This document shows positions 7,938 to 15,534 of a stretch of DNA of 50,917 bases, one piece after another. Position 1 is the stretch's first letter, and each line of letters starts with the position of its first letter. The notes beneath the pieces were generated by a model, which saw only the letters and a list, made by a program, of their open reading frames with translations, did not search any database and was not told the DNA's origin. Where the stretch lies: the NCBI GenBank assembly GCA_016235155.1, contig JACRLW010000008.1, positions 66,062 through 116,978 on the forward strand, in the 5' to 3' direction. The translations under genes were made by a program, and so were the position numbers. This stretch comes from Planctomycetota bacterium. GTDB taxonomy: Bacteria; Planctomycetota; UBA1135; UBA2386.

Positions 7938-8489
7938 ATGCGCATCCCCATCCTCGCGCTCGCCCTCGTCCTCGTCCCGTTCGGCGCCGACACGTCGCCG
8001 CAGGATCCCAGACCCATGACCAAGGAAGAACCCAAGCCCGCCGGTCCCGAGATCGGCAAGCCCGCGCCCGCATTCCGCCTCAACGACCAGCTCGGCAACG
8101 CCGTCGCCGTCGGCGGCGAGACCGATCACTGGGTCGTGCTCGCCTTCTATCCCAAGGCCAGCACTCCCGGTTGAACGAAGGAAGTCTGCTCGCTGCGGGA
8201 CGCAGCGACGAACTTCGAGGGACTCGGCGTGAAGGTCTTCGGCCTCAGCCTCGACGACGTGCGCGGCCAGGCCGCGTTCCACGCCGCGCAGGAGCTGAAC
8301 TTCCCGTTGCTCAGCGATCCCGACGGCAGCGTCGCGAGCAAGTACGGCGTGCTCCCCGCGGGCGCGCGCTTCCCGCAGCGCAAGACCTTCGTCATCGACC
8401 CCGCCGGCGTGCTCGTGCACGTCGACGAGAAGGTCGACGTGACGAAGCACGGCGCGGTGATCGGCGAGTGGATCCGCGGCAAGAAGTGA
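7938..8489 (+). CDS. Exported PrxQ/BCP-type peroxiredoxin, selenoprotein (UGA = Sec)
   Basis: 183 residues if the in-frame TGA at 8172-8174 is read as selenocysteine (residue 79). A signal peptide (MRIPILALALVLVPFGA) precedes a PrxQ/BCP domain: GKPAPAFRLNDQLG, WVVLAFYPKASTPG, Sec, TKEVCSLRD, then VFGLSLDDV and FPLLSDPDG. The UGA replaces exactly the peroxidatic Cys of TPGCT, and the resolving Cys is at +5, as in E. coli BCP. The frame is unbroken and family-like on both sides (8172 to 8229 is a multiple of three), so no frameshift is involved. A SECIS-like hairpin follows the UGA. It should reduce peroxides outside the cytoplasm, which requires SelA/B/C/D encoded elsewhere. A naive gene call would give two fragments. 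Confidence 0.85.
8181..8216 (+). promoter_or_regulatory. Bacterial SECIS-like hairpin after UGA
   Basis: An upper stem TCGCTGC (8190-8196) pairs with GCAGCGA (8202-8208) around a GGGAC loop (8197-8201), 7 bp without mismatch. A lower stem GAAGT (8181-8185) pairs with ACTTC (8212-8216) across an internal loop. The loop starts 22 nt after the UGA, inside the range known for bacterial SECIS elements, and begins with guanines as SelB recognition requires. The hairpin lies inside the coding sequence, as bacterial SECIS elements do. Confidence 0.75.
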
Positions 8490-8511
8490 CGCGCGGCGCG
8501 CGGCGCGCGAC

Positions 8512-9915
8512 TCAGGCCAGCACGGCCTGCACCACGCGCCCCGCGACGTCCGTGAGGCGGAAGTCGCGGCCGGCGTAGCGCCAGGTCAGGCGCTCGTGGT
8601 CGAGGCCGAGCGCCCAGAGGATCGTCGCGTGCAGGTCGTGCACGTGGACCTTGTCGAGGGTCGCGTAATAGCCGTACTCGTCGGTCGCGCCGTGGCTGTG
8701 GCCGGCCTTCACGCCGCCGCCCGCCATCCAGATCGTCCAGCCGTGCGGGTTGTGGTCGCGGCCGTCCTTGCCCTGCGCGACCGGCGTGCGGCCGAAGTCG
8801 CCGATCCACAAGACGAGCGTGTCCTCGAGCAGGCCGCGCGCGGCGAGGTCGGCGACCAGACCGGCGATCGGCCGATCGACCTCGCGCGCATTGGTCTCGT
8901 GCCCGTTCCTGAGGTTCTCGTGCTGATCCCACTTGTAACTGTGGGTGCACTGCACGAAGCGCACGCCGCGTTCGACGAAGCGCCGCGCCATCAGGCATTG
9001 CCGTCCGAAGTTCTCGGAAAGCGCCTCGTCGATGCCGTAGAGCTTCTTCGTCGCCGCGGACTCGCCGTCCAGGTCCATCGTCTCGGGGGCCTGGTCCTGC
9101 ATGCGGAACGCGAGCGCGTAGGTCTCGAGGCGAGCCTTCAACTCGCGGTCGTCGTCGCGCGCCGCGAGGTGCTCTTCGTTCATCGCCGCGAGGAGTCCGA
9201 GCCACTCGGCCTGCTCCTCGCGCCCGAGCGACGGATGTTTCAGGTGCGAGAACTCGGCGCGCGCCGCGGGGATCGACGCATTGCCGATCGGCACGCCCTG
9301 CGTCGCGCCGGGCAGGAACGCCGCCGACCAGTTCTGCACGCCGCCGTGGCCGAGGGTCGGGCAGATCGTGACGTGCCCCGGCAGGCTCCGGTTCTCGGTG
9401 CCGAGCCCGAAGACGATCCACGACCCCAAGCTCGGCCGCACGAAGGTGTCCGAGCCGGTGTGGATCTTGAGCAGGGCGCCGCCGTGCGCGTCGTTGCTGC
9501 CGTGCATCGACTTCACGAAGCAGAGGCGGTCGACCTGCGTCGCGACGTGCGGGAAGAGCGAGCTGACCCACGCACCGCATTCGCCGTGCTGCGCGAAGCG
9601 CCACGGCGAACCGAGCAGGTTGCCGGTCTCGGCGAAGGTCACGCGCGGCTTGTTGAACGGCAGCGGCTTGCCGTCGTCGCGCGTCAGCAACGGCTTGTGG
9701 TCGAAGGTGTCGACCTGCGACGGCCCGCCGTGCATGAACAGCACGATGATCCGCCGCGCGCGTGGGCGATGGTGGGGTGCCTTGGGCGCGAGCGGGTCGT
9801 CGCCGCTCGCCGCCAGATGCGCGAGCACGCGGTCCGCGGCGCGCGCGACCGCCGGCACGCGGACGGCGCGGCGGTCGAAGGCGCGGTCGTCCGGCTGCTG
9901 CGGGATCGGGTTCAT
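8512..9915 (-). CDS. DUF1501 protein (sulfatase-fold), cassette 1
   Basis: 467 residues of the DUF1501 family, alkaline-phosphatase/sulfatase-like proteins abundant in planctomycetes: FMHGGPSQVDTFDHKP near the N-terminus, KSMHGSNDAHG, LWIGDFGRTP, GRDHNPHGW and DLHATILWALGLDHERLTW near the end. Most family members begin with a twin-arginine signal (RRxFL plus hydrophobic stretch). Here the N-terminus has DRRA but no hydrophobic core, so export is doubtful. The ATG at 9915 overlaps the stop of the upstream PSD1 gene (ATGA), so the pair is translationally coupled. The biochemical role of DUF1501 is unsettled; co-occurrence with PSD1 suggests polysaccharide or surface metabolism. Confidence 0.9.
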   Translation of the reverse strand: MNPIPQQPDDRAFDRRAVRVPAVARAADRVLAHLAASGDDPLAPKAPHHRPRARRIIVLFMHGGPSQVDTFDHKPLLTRDDGKPLPFNKPRVTFAETGNLLGSPWRFAQHGECGAWVSSLFPHVATQVDRLCFVKSMHGSNDAHGGALLKIHTGSDTFVRPSLGSWIVFGLGTENRSLPGHVTICPTLGHGGVQNWSAAFLPGATQGVPIGNASIPAARAEFSHLKHPSLGREEQAEWLGLLAAMNEEHLAARDDDRELKARLETYALAFRMQDQAPETMDLDGESAATKKLYGIDEALSENFGRQCLMARRFVERGVRFVQCTHSYKWDQHENLRNGHETNAREVDRPIAGLVADLAARGLLEDTLVLWIGDFGRTPVAQGKDGRDHNPHGWTIWMAGGGVKAGHSHGATDEYGYYATLDKVHVHDLHATILWALGLDHERLTWRYAGRDFRLTDVAGRVVQAVLA

Positions 9916-12900
9916 GCGAGGTCGAGGAACTCGTTGCAGCACAGGAGTGCCTGGCAGAACAAGACGAGTGCCTGTTCGTCGCCCGTGCGGGCGAGCCAGC
10001 GCAGCGCGCGGTCGATCTCGCCATCCGTCGCGGGGCGCGCCAGCGCGATGCGGTGCGCGCGGTCGATGCGCGCGCGCAGGTCGTGCGGTTCCTCGACGAG
10101 CAGGCGCCGCGCGAACGCGAGGGAGATCTCGCCGACGAAGGGGCTGTTCATCAGCCAGAGCGCCTGCGTTGCGACCGCGGTGCGCGGCCGTGCGTCGTTC
10201 GACATGCTCGGGTCGCCGTAGTCGAAGAGCGAGAGCACGTCGGACAGCGCGTTGCGGATGACCGGCAGGTAGAGGGTGCGCCGCGGCGCGTCGTAGCGCG
10301 CGCCGTTGCCGGACTGGTCGTTGGTCACGTAGTCGCGGTTCTTCGTGCCGAGCTGTGTGCCGCCGAGGGTGAGGTCGAGACGGCCGGACGCGAACAACAT
10401 CGCGTCGCGGATCGCTTCGGCTTCGAGCCTCCGCCGCGGGTAGCGCGCGAGCAGCAGGTTCTCCGGATCGCGCTCGCCGGCAAGCGCGGCGCCGGCTCCC
10501 GAGGCGAGCGACGACTGCCGGTAGGTCCGCGACAAGACGATGCGGCGGTGCAGGCGCTTCAGCGACCAGCCGCCGTCGACGAAGTCGCGCGCGAGCGCGT
10601 CGAGCAGTTCGGGGTGCGTGGGCGCTTCGCCGCGCAACCCGAAGTTGCTCGGTTGCGCCGCGAGCCCTCGGCCGAAGTGGCCTTGCCAGACGCGATTGAC
10701 GATCACGCGAGCGGTCAGCGGGTTGCGCGGATCGACGAGCCACTGCGCGAGTTCGAGCCGGCCGCTGCCCGACGCGATCGCCGGCTGCGGCAGGCTGCGG
10801 TCGAGGATCGCGAGCGCGCCGCGCGGCGTCGTCTCGGACCGCAGCGTGCGGTGGTTGCCCCGCACGTGGATGGCGACGTCGACCGGAGCGCCATCGCTCA
10901 CGCCCGGCGCGGTCGGCACCTCCGGCGGCTTGCGTGCGTCGAGCTGCGCGCGCTCGGCGCGCAGCGCCGCCACGCCCTCGCGCATCGCCGGCGGCCAGTC
11001 GGTCTCGAGCGGCGCTTCGCGCGTTTGGAACGCATCGTTCGCCGCGAGCCGCGCGACGAACTCGCCCGACTCGGGATCGGCGAACAGCGGCGCGAGGACG
11101 GCGTCGCCAGCTCCGCGTGCCGATGCGAAGTGATCCGCCGCGGCGCGGACCAACCCGGGCACGAGCGACTCGTCGCCGACAGGATCGCACGGCCACGGCT
11201 CGCCGCCGGCGGGGACCAACGCGAAGCGGTCGAGATGGGGGATCGACTCGCCGCGCTCGAGCCGCAGCACGTGGGCACCTTGGGCGAGATCGAGCTCGGC
11301 GACGACGTGCCAGCGTTGGTCCTTGCCGAACCAGTCGCCGGTCGTCTCTTCCAGCGCGCGCTCGGCGATCACCCTGCCGTCGACGAGCAGGCGCACCGGC
11401 CGCGACTCCTTCGCCGCGAAGCGGACGTGCAAGGCCTGGCGTCCGGCGTGCGGCGTTTCGAAGTCCCATTCCGCGTGCTGCGCGCCGCCCGAGCCGGTGC
11501 GCACGATCGGCAGCGCCGGCGTTCCCCAGTTCGTCGTGTCGACGATCAGGTTGCCGCGCGCGAACGACTCGGCCTCGAACCAGACGGCGCGCTTCGCCGC
11601 CGCGAGCCCGGCGAGCAGGTGCGCGCCGCGCCGGTCGCGCAGGGCGTCGTCGACCCGATGCGTCGCCTCGGCGGATGCCTTCGCCAGCGCGGCGTCGACG
11701 TGACGGCTCTCGGCCTGCCATGTCTCGCGTGCGGCGCGTTCCGCCGGCGTGCTGAGGTCGAGTTCGCGCCAGCGCGAGACGTGGTCGAGGTTCTCGAAGC
11801 AACTCGTGCTCTTGAGGATGCCGGCGAGCGCGTAGTAGTCGCGCTGCGAGATCGGATCGAACTTGTGGTCGTGGCAGCGGGCGCACGAGACCGTGAGGCC
11901 GAGCACCGCCTTGGTGAGGACGTCGATCTGCTCGTCGACGACGTCCATCACGAGCTTCTCCTTGTCCTGCTCGGCGAGCATCTTCGGACCGAGCGCGAGG
12001 AAGCCGGTCAGCGCGAGCCGATCGCGGTCGAGCGCGGGATCGCCGAGCGACGGCACGAGATCGCCGGCGACCTGCCAGCGGACGAACTCGTCGTAGGGTT
12101 GGTCGCGGTCGAACGCGCGCACGACCGCGTCGCGGTAGCGCCAGGCGTTGGCGAGGGCGAGGTTCTCGTCGAGCCCGTTGCTGTCCGCGTAGCGCGAAAG
12201 GTCGAGCCACGCGCGCGCCTGGCGTTCCGCGTATTGAGGCGACGCGAGCAGCCGGTCGACGACGCGCTCGAACGCGGCGGGCTCGACGTCTTGCACGAAG
12301 CGCTCGATGTCGTCGGGCGCGGGCGGAAGGCCGGTGAGATCGAGCGTCACGCGGCGCAGCCAGCTCCGCTGGTCGGCGTCGGGCGCGGGGGTCAATCCGG
12401 CTCGCTCGAGCCGCGCGAGCACGAAGCGGTCGAGGTCGTCGAGCGGCCAGGATCCGCCGGCGACCGGCGGTGCTTCGATCGCGTCCGACACCGGCGCGAA
12501 GGCCCAATGCCGGCGCGCCGCCTCGATGTCGACCGCGCCGTGCGCGAGCGTCGCGCTCGGCGCATCGCGCGGATCGGGTGCGCCGCGCCGGACCCACTCC
12601 TCGAGCACGAGGATCGCGGCGTCGGGCAAGCGACCGTCGGGCGGCATCTGGAACTCGGGATCGCGGTAGCGCACCGCGTGGACGAGGCGGCTGTGTTCGA
12701 CGTCGCCCGGGACGAGCGCCGGCCCGCGGTCGCCGCCGCGCATCCAACCCTCGCGATGGTCCAGGCGCAGGCCGCTCTCCTGTTTGTCTTGTCCGTGGCA
12801 GCGCACGCAGTGCTCCGCGAACAGCGGACGAACCTGTCGCTCGAAGAACTCGAGATCGTCCGTGGGGCTCGGTCCCGTCGATGCGGGGTCCTGCGCGAGC

Positions 12901-12953
12901 GCGGCGCCGGCGAGCGCGACGATCGCGGCGAACGACGGTCGGGAAACGAGCAT
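9912..12953 (-). CDS. PSCyt1-DUF1549-DUF1553 (PSD1) c-type cytochrome-like protein, cassette 1
   Basis: 1013 residues. A signal peptide (ending SFAAIVALAGAALA) is followed by a PSCyt1 heme domain (HCVRCHGQDKQESG, ~50-65). DUF1549 comes next (RRVTLDLTGLPP, WLDLSRYADSNG, and a second heme site CARCHDHKFDPI near residue 360). A galactose-binding-like insert lies around 460-600 (WFEAESFARGN, GRQALHVRF). C-terminal DUF1553 is marked by NPLTARVIVNRVWQGHFGRG and PTHPELLDALARDFV. The family is thought to be periplasmic and redox-active, but function is unproven. ATG 12953 starts the signal peptide. The gene overlaps DUF1501 by 4 nt and diverges from the MATE gene. Confidence 0.92.
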   Translation of the reverse strand: MLVSRPSFAAIVALAGAALAQDPASTGPSPTDDLEFFERQVRPLFAEHCVRCHGQDKQESGLRLDHREGWMRGGDRGPALVPGDVEHSRLVHAVRYRDPEFQMPPDGRLPDAAILVLEEWVRRGAPDPRDAPSATLAHGAVDIEAARRHWAFAPVSDAIEAPPVAGGSWPLDDLDRFVLARLERAGLTPAPDADQRSWLRRVTLDLTGLPPAPDDIERFVQDVEPAAFERVVDRLLASPQYAERQARAWLDLSRYADSNGLDENLALANAWRYRDAVVRAFDRDQPYDEFVRWQVAGDLVPSLGDPALDRDRLALTGFLALGPKMLAEQDKEKLVMDVVDEQIDVLTKAVLGLTVSCARCHDHKFDPISQRDYYALAGILKSTSCFENLDHVSRWRELDLSTPAERAARETWQAESRHVDAALAKASAEATHRVDDALRDRRGAHLLAGLAAAKRAVWFEAESFARGNLIVDTTNWGTPALPIVRTGSGGAQHAEWDFETPHAGRQALHVRFAAKESRPVRLLVDGRVIAERALEETTGDWFGKDQRWHVVAELDLAQGAHVLRLERGESIPHLDRFALVPAGGEPWPCDPVGDESLVPGLVRAAADHFASARGAGDAVLAPLFADPESGEFVARLAANDAFQTREAPLETDWPPAMREGVAALRAERAQLDARKPPEVPTAPGVSDGAPVDVAIHVRGNHRTLRSETTPRGALAILDRSLPQPAIASGSGRLELAQWLVDPRNPLTARVIVNRVWQGHFGRGLAAQPSNFGLRGEAPTHPELLDALARDFVDGGWSLKRLHRRIVLSRTYRQSSLASGAGAALAGERDPENLLLARYPRRRLEAEAIRDAMLFASGRLDLTLGGTQLGTKNRDYVTNDQSGNGARYDAPRRTLYLPVIRNALSDVLSLFDYGDPSMSNDARPRTAVATQALWLMNSPFVGEISLAFARRLLVEEPHDLRARIDRAHRIALARPATDGEIDRALRWLARTGDEQALVLFCQALLCCNEFLDLA

Positions 12954-12954
12954 G

Positions 12955-13014
12955 AGGACGCGAGCGGGGCGGGAGCATACCGTTCCGCGCCCGCTCCGCC
13001 GGCGCACGCGTCCT
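12955..13014. promoter_or_regulatory. Symmetric divergent promoter region between PSD1 and MATE genes
   Basis: AGGACGCG (12955-12962) and CGCGTCCT (13007-13014) are an exact inverted pair, so both divergent genes have CGCGTCCT just before their ATG. Between them, TATGCT on the minus strand (12974-12979) and TACCGT on the plus strand (12978-12983) are candidate -10 elements 20 and 34 nt from the two starts. Confidence 0.35.
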
Positions 13015-13017
13015 TGC

Positions 13018-14457
13018 ATGAACGCTCCCTCTCCTGATTCCGCGCCGGCATCGCGCGCGGCGGACGTCGACGCGGTTCCGCTCGGCCAGGCCCTGCGCGA
13101 CGCGCTGCGCGGCACGGAGTTCGACTACACGCGCGGTTCGCTCGCGCGCGCCGTGCTCCTGCTCGCCGTGCCGATGGTCGTCGAGATGGGGATGGAGTCG
13201 CTGTTCGCGATCGCGGATGCGTGGTTCGTGAAGGACTTGGGCGACGACGCGCTCGCCTCGGTCGCCCTCACCGAGGCGATGGCGACGATCGTGTATGCGA
13301 TCGCGATCGGCCTCTCGATGGCGGCGACGGCGATGGTCGCGCGTCGGGTCGGCGCCGGCGACCTGCCGGGCGCGCGCCGCGCCGCGGGTCAGGCGGTGCG
13401 CGTGGGCGCGATCACCGGGCTCGTGCTCGGCGTGCCCTGCGTGATCTTCGCGCGCGAACTGCTCGGATTGATGGGCGCGTCCGCGCGCGTTCAGGACACC
13501 GGTGCCGGCTACGCGGGCTTCGTGCTCGGCGGCAACCTCGTGATCCTGCTGCTGTTCCTCAACAACGCGATCTTCCGCGGCGCGGGCGACGCCTCGATCG
13601 CGATGAAGGCGCTGGTCGTCAGCAACTGCGCGAACCTCGTGCTCGACCCCTGCCTGATCTTCGGACTCGGGCCGTTCCCCGAGCTGGGCGTCGCGGGCGC
13701 GGGGCTCGCCACCTTGATCGGCCGCGGCCTCGGCGTCGCGTACCAATTCAAGGCCCTCGCGCGCCGCGAGCGACGCGTGCACCTCGACGCCGACGCCCTG
13801 CGTCACCACGGCGCCGACGTGCGCGAACTGCTGCGCACCTCGTACGGCGGCGTCGGCCAGTTCCTGCTCGCCACCGCGAGCTGGATGGTGCTCGTCGCGA
13901 TCGTCGCGCCGTCCGGCGACGCCGCGCTCGCCGGCCATCAGGTCGGCGTGCGCATCCTGATGTTCACGATCCTGCCGGCTTTCGGCCTGTCCAACGCGAC
14001 GGCGACGCTGGTCGGCCAGAACCTCGGCGCCGGCCACGTGCCGCGCGCGCTGCGCTCGGTCTGGATCGTCGGCCTGTGGAACATGGCGTTCATGGGCGCT
14101 GTCGCGATCGTCTTCTTCGCCTTCGCCCCCGAACTCGTCGCGTTGTTCACCGTGCACGCGAGCGACCGCGAGACGATGCAGCGGGTCGGCGTCGACTGCC
14201 TGCGCATCATCAGTCTGGGTTACGTCTTCTATGCCTGGGGCATGGTGACGATGCAGGCCTTCAACGGCGCGGGCCGCACGATGGTCCCGACCTGGCTCAA
14301 CCTCGTCTGCTTCTGGATCGTCGAGGTGCCGCTCGCGTGGACGCTGGCCGGTCCCTTCGAGCTCGGACCGGCGGGGGTGTACTGGTCGGTCGCGGCGTCC
14401 GAGTCGTTGCTCGCCGTGCTGTCGATCATCGTGTTCAAGAAGCTGCGCTGGGGCTGA
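13018..14457 (+). CDS. MATE family multidrug/Na+-type efflux transporter
   Basis: 479 residues, about 12 transmembrane helices in two MatE halves: LLLAVPMVVEMGMESLFAIAD (first helix, residues ~45-65), VALTEAMATIVYAIAIGLSMA, NNAIFRGAGDAS in the first half, and GHQVGVRILMF, ATLVGQNLGAG and MQAFNGAGRTMVP in the second. Length fits the family (440-480). It sits in the inner membrane and exports cationic compounds using an H+ or Na+ gradient; the substrate cannot be read from sequence. ATG 13018 precedes a 40-residue polar N-terminus. dmeF follows on the same strand after 58 nt. Confidence 0.93.
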   Translation: MNAPSPDSAPASRAADVDAVPLGQALRDALRGTEFDYTRGSLARAVLLLAVPMVVEMGMESLFAIADAWFVKDLGDDALASVALTEAMATIVYAIAIGLSMAATAMVARRVGAGDLPGARRAAGQAVRVGAITGLVLGVPCVIFARELLGLMGASARVQDTGAGYAGFVLGGNLVILLLFLNNAIFRGAGDASIAMKALVVSNCANLVLDPCLIFGLGPFPELGVAGAGLATLIGRGLGVAYQFKALARRERRVHLDADALRHHGADVRELLRTSYGGVGQFLLATASWMVLVAIVAPSGDAALAGHQVGVRILMFTILPAFGLSNATATLVGQNLGAGHVPRALRSVWIVGLWNMAFMGAVAIVFFAFAPELVALFTVHASDRETMQRVGVDCLRIISLGYVFYAWGMVTMQAFNGAGRTMVPTWLNLVCFWIVEVPLAWTLAGPFELGPAGVYWSVAASESLLAVLSIIVFKKLRWG

Positions 14458-14481
14458 GCGGGCCCGGCGCGACCGAGCGGC

Positions 14482-14487
14482 TACCGT
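14482..14487 (+). promoter_or_regulatory. Putative -10 element (TACCGT) for dmeF
   Basis: TACCGT ends 28 nt before ATG 14516, in the short gap after the MATE gene. This suggests dmeF has its own promoter. Confidence 0.3.
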
Positions 14488-14515
14488 TCCGGCGACCACG
14501 AGGCATGGAACCATC

Positions 14516-15430
14516 ATGAGCCCGGACGAAGCCCGCAGTTGGGAGCACAGCCACGCGTTCGGAACCGGCGAGCCGAGCTTCGGCGAGAGCCGGACGAGAT
14601 GGGTCACCGCGTTGACCTTCGTGATGATGGTCGTCGAGATCGTCGCCGGCGTCGGCTATCGATCGATGGCGCTGCTCGCGGACGGCTGGCACATGGCGAC
14701 CCACGTCGTCGCCCTCGGCGTCGCCGCGTTCGCCTACGCCTATGCGCGACGCCACGCGGCGGACCCCAGGTTCAGCTTCGGCACCGGCAAGGTCGGGGCA
14801 TTGGGCGGCTTCGCCAGCGCCGTCGGTCTCGCGCTCGCGGCGGTCCTGATCCTGGGCGAGAGCGTGATCCGACTCGGTTCGCCGCGCGCGATCTCCTTCG
14901 ACCAGGCGATCGTCGTCGCGACCGTCGGGCTCCTGGTCAACCTCGCGAGTGCGATCCTGCTCCGATCCGAACACCACCACGACGAACCCGGTGCGGCACA
15001 TCGTCACCACGACCACAACCTCCGCGGCGCCTACCTGCACGTCGTCGCCGACGCCTTGACCTCCGTCCTCGCGATCGTCGCGCTGCTCGCCGGCAAGCTC
15101 CTCGGCACGACCTGGCTGGATCCGGCGATGGGGATCGTCGGTTCGCTCGTGATCGCGCGCTGGTCCTACGGCTTGCTGCGGGACACCAGCGGCGTGTTGC
15201 TGGACGCGGAGGTCTCCGCCGAGCGTCGGGCGCTGCTGAAGGCCGCCGTCGAAGTCGACGGCCACGCCCGCGTCGTCGACCTGCACCTGTGGCGCGTCGG
15301 CCCCGAACATCTCGCCGCACTGATCGCGGTCGTGTCGCCCGCGCCGCGCGAGCCCGGACACTACAAGGCGCTGCTCGCGCCGTTCGGCGACCTTGCGCAC
15401 GTCACGGTCGAGGTGCATCGGGGCGTGTGA
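14516..15430 (+). CDS. dmeF: CDF family Co2+/Ni2+ efflux transporter DmeF-like
   Basis: 304 residues with six predicted helices and the DmeF-type signature LLADGWHMATHVVALGVAAFAYAYARRHA followed by FSFGTGKVGALGGFASA. A His-rich cytosolic loop (EHHHDEPGAAHRHHDH) lies between helices IV and V, and LHVVADALTSVLAIVALLAG supplies the second metal-site helix. The C-terminal cytosolic domain is short. It exports divalent cations from the cytoplasm. It differs from CzcD/ZitB in the WHMATH segment. It precedes the restriction island with a strong hairpin between. Confidence 0.9.
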   Translation: MSPDEARSWEHSHAFGTGEPSFGESRTRWVTALTFVMMVVEIVAGVGYRSMALLADGWHMATHVVALGVAAFAYAYARRHAADPRFSFGTGKVGALGGFASAVGLALAAVLILGESVIRLGSPRAISFDQAIVVATVGLLVNLASAILLRSEHHHDEPGAAHRHHDHNLRGAYLHVVADALTSVLAIVALLAGKLLGTTWLDPAMGIVGSLVIARWSYGLLRDTSGVLLDAEVSAERRALLKAAVEVDGHARVVDLHLWRVGPEHLAALIAVVSPAPREPGHYKALLAPFGDLAHVTVEVHRGV

Positions 15431-15450
15431 GGGTGCCGGGACGGGCGGGA

Positions 15451-15474
15451 GCTCGCCGTGCGATCACGGCGAGC
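15451..15474 (+). terminator. Strong hairpin between dmeF and hsdM
   Basis: GCTCGCCGTG (15451-15460) and CACGGCGAGC (15465-15474) form a perfect 10-bp stem with a CGAT tetraloop, 20 nt after the dmeF stop. There is no T-run, so it may be a structured terminator, an operator for the restriction operon, or an mRNA-stabilising stem. Confidence 0.4.
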
Positions 15475-15503
15475 GCAGGTGATGCGAACGGCGCGGCCCT
15501 CGC

Positions 15504-15509
15504 TACCTT
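15504..15509 (+). promoter_or_regulatory. Putative -10 element (TACCTT) for restriction operon
   Basis: TACCTT ends 25 nt before the hsdM ATG (15535) and is the only TAnnnT in this short GC-rich gap. It would start transcription of the whole overlapping operon. Confidence 0.35.
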
Positions 15510-15534
15510 TCCCGGCGACGCGCCCACCGTCTCG

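Noticed and set aside
8172..8174. Reading the TGA as a nonsense mutation splitting the peroxiredoxin into two genes
   Set aside because: The frame is unbroken, the codon is exactly at the catalytic Cys, and a SECIS-like hairpin follows; selenocysteine explains all three.
8490..8511. GCGC-rich stretch as a terminator between the peroxiredoxin and DUF1501 genes
   Set aside because: Alternating GC with no definable stem-loop and no T-run.
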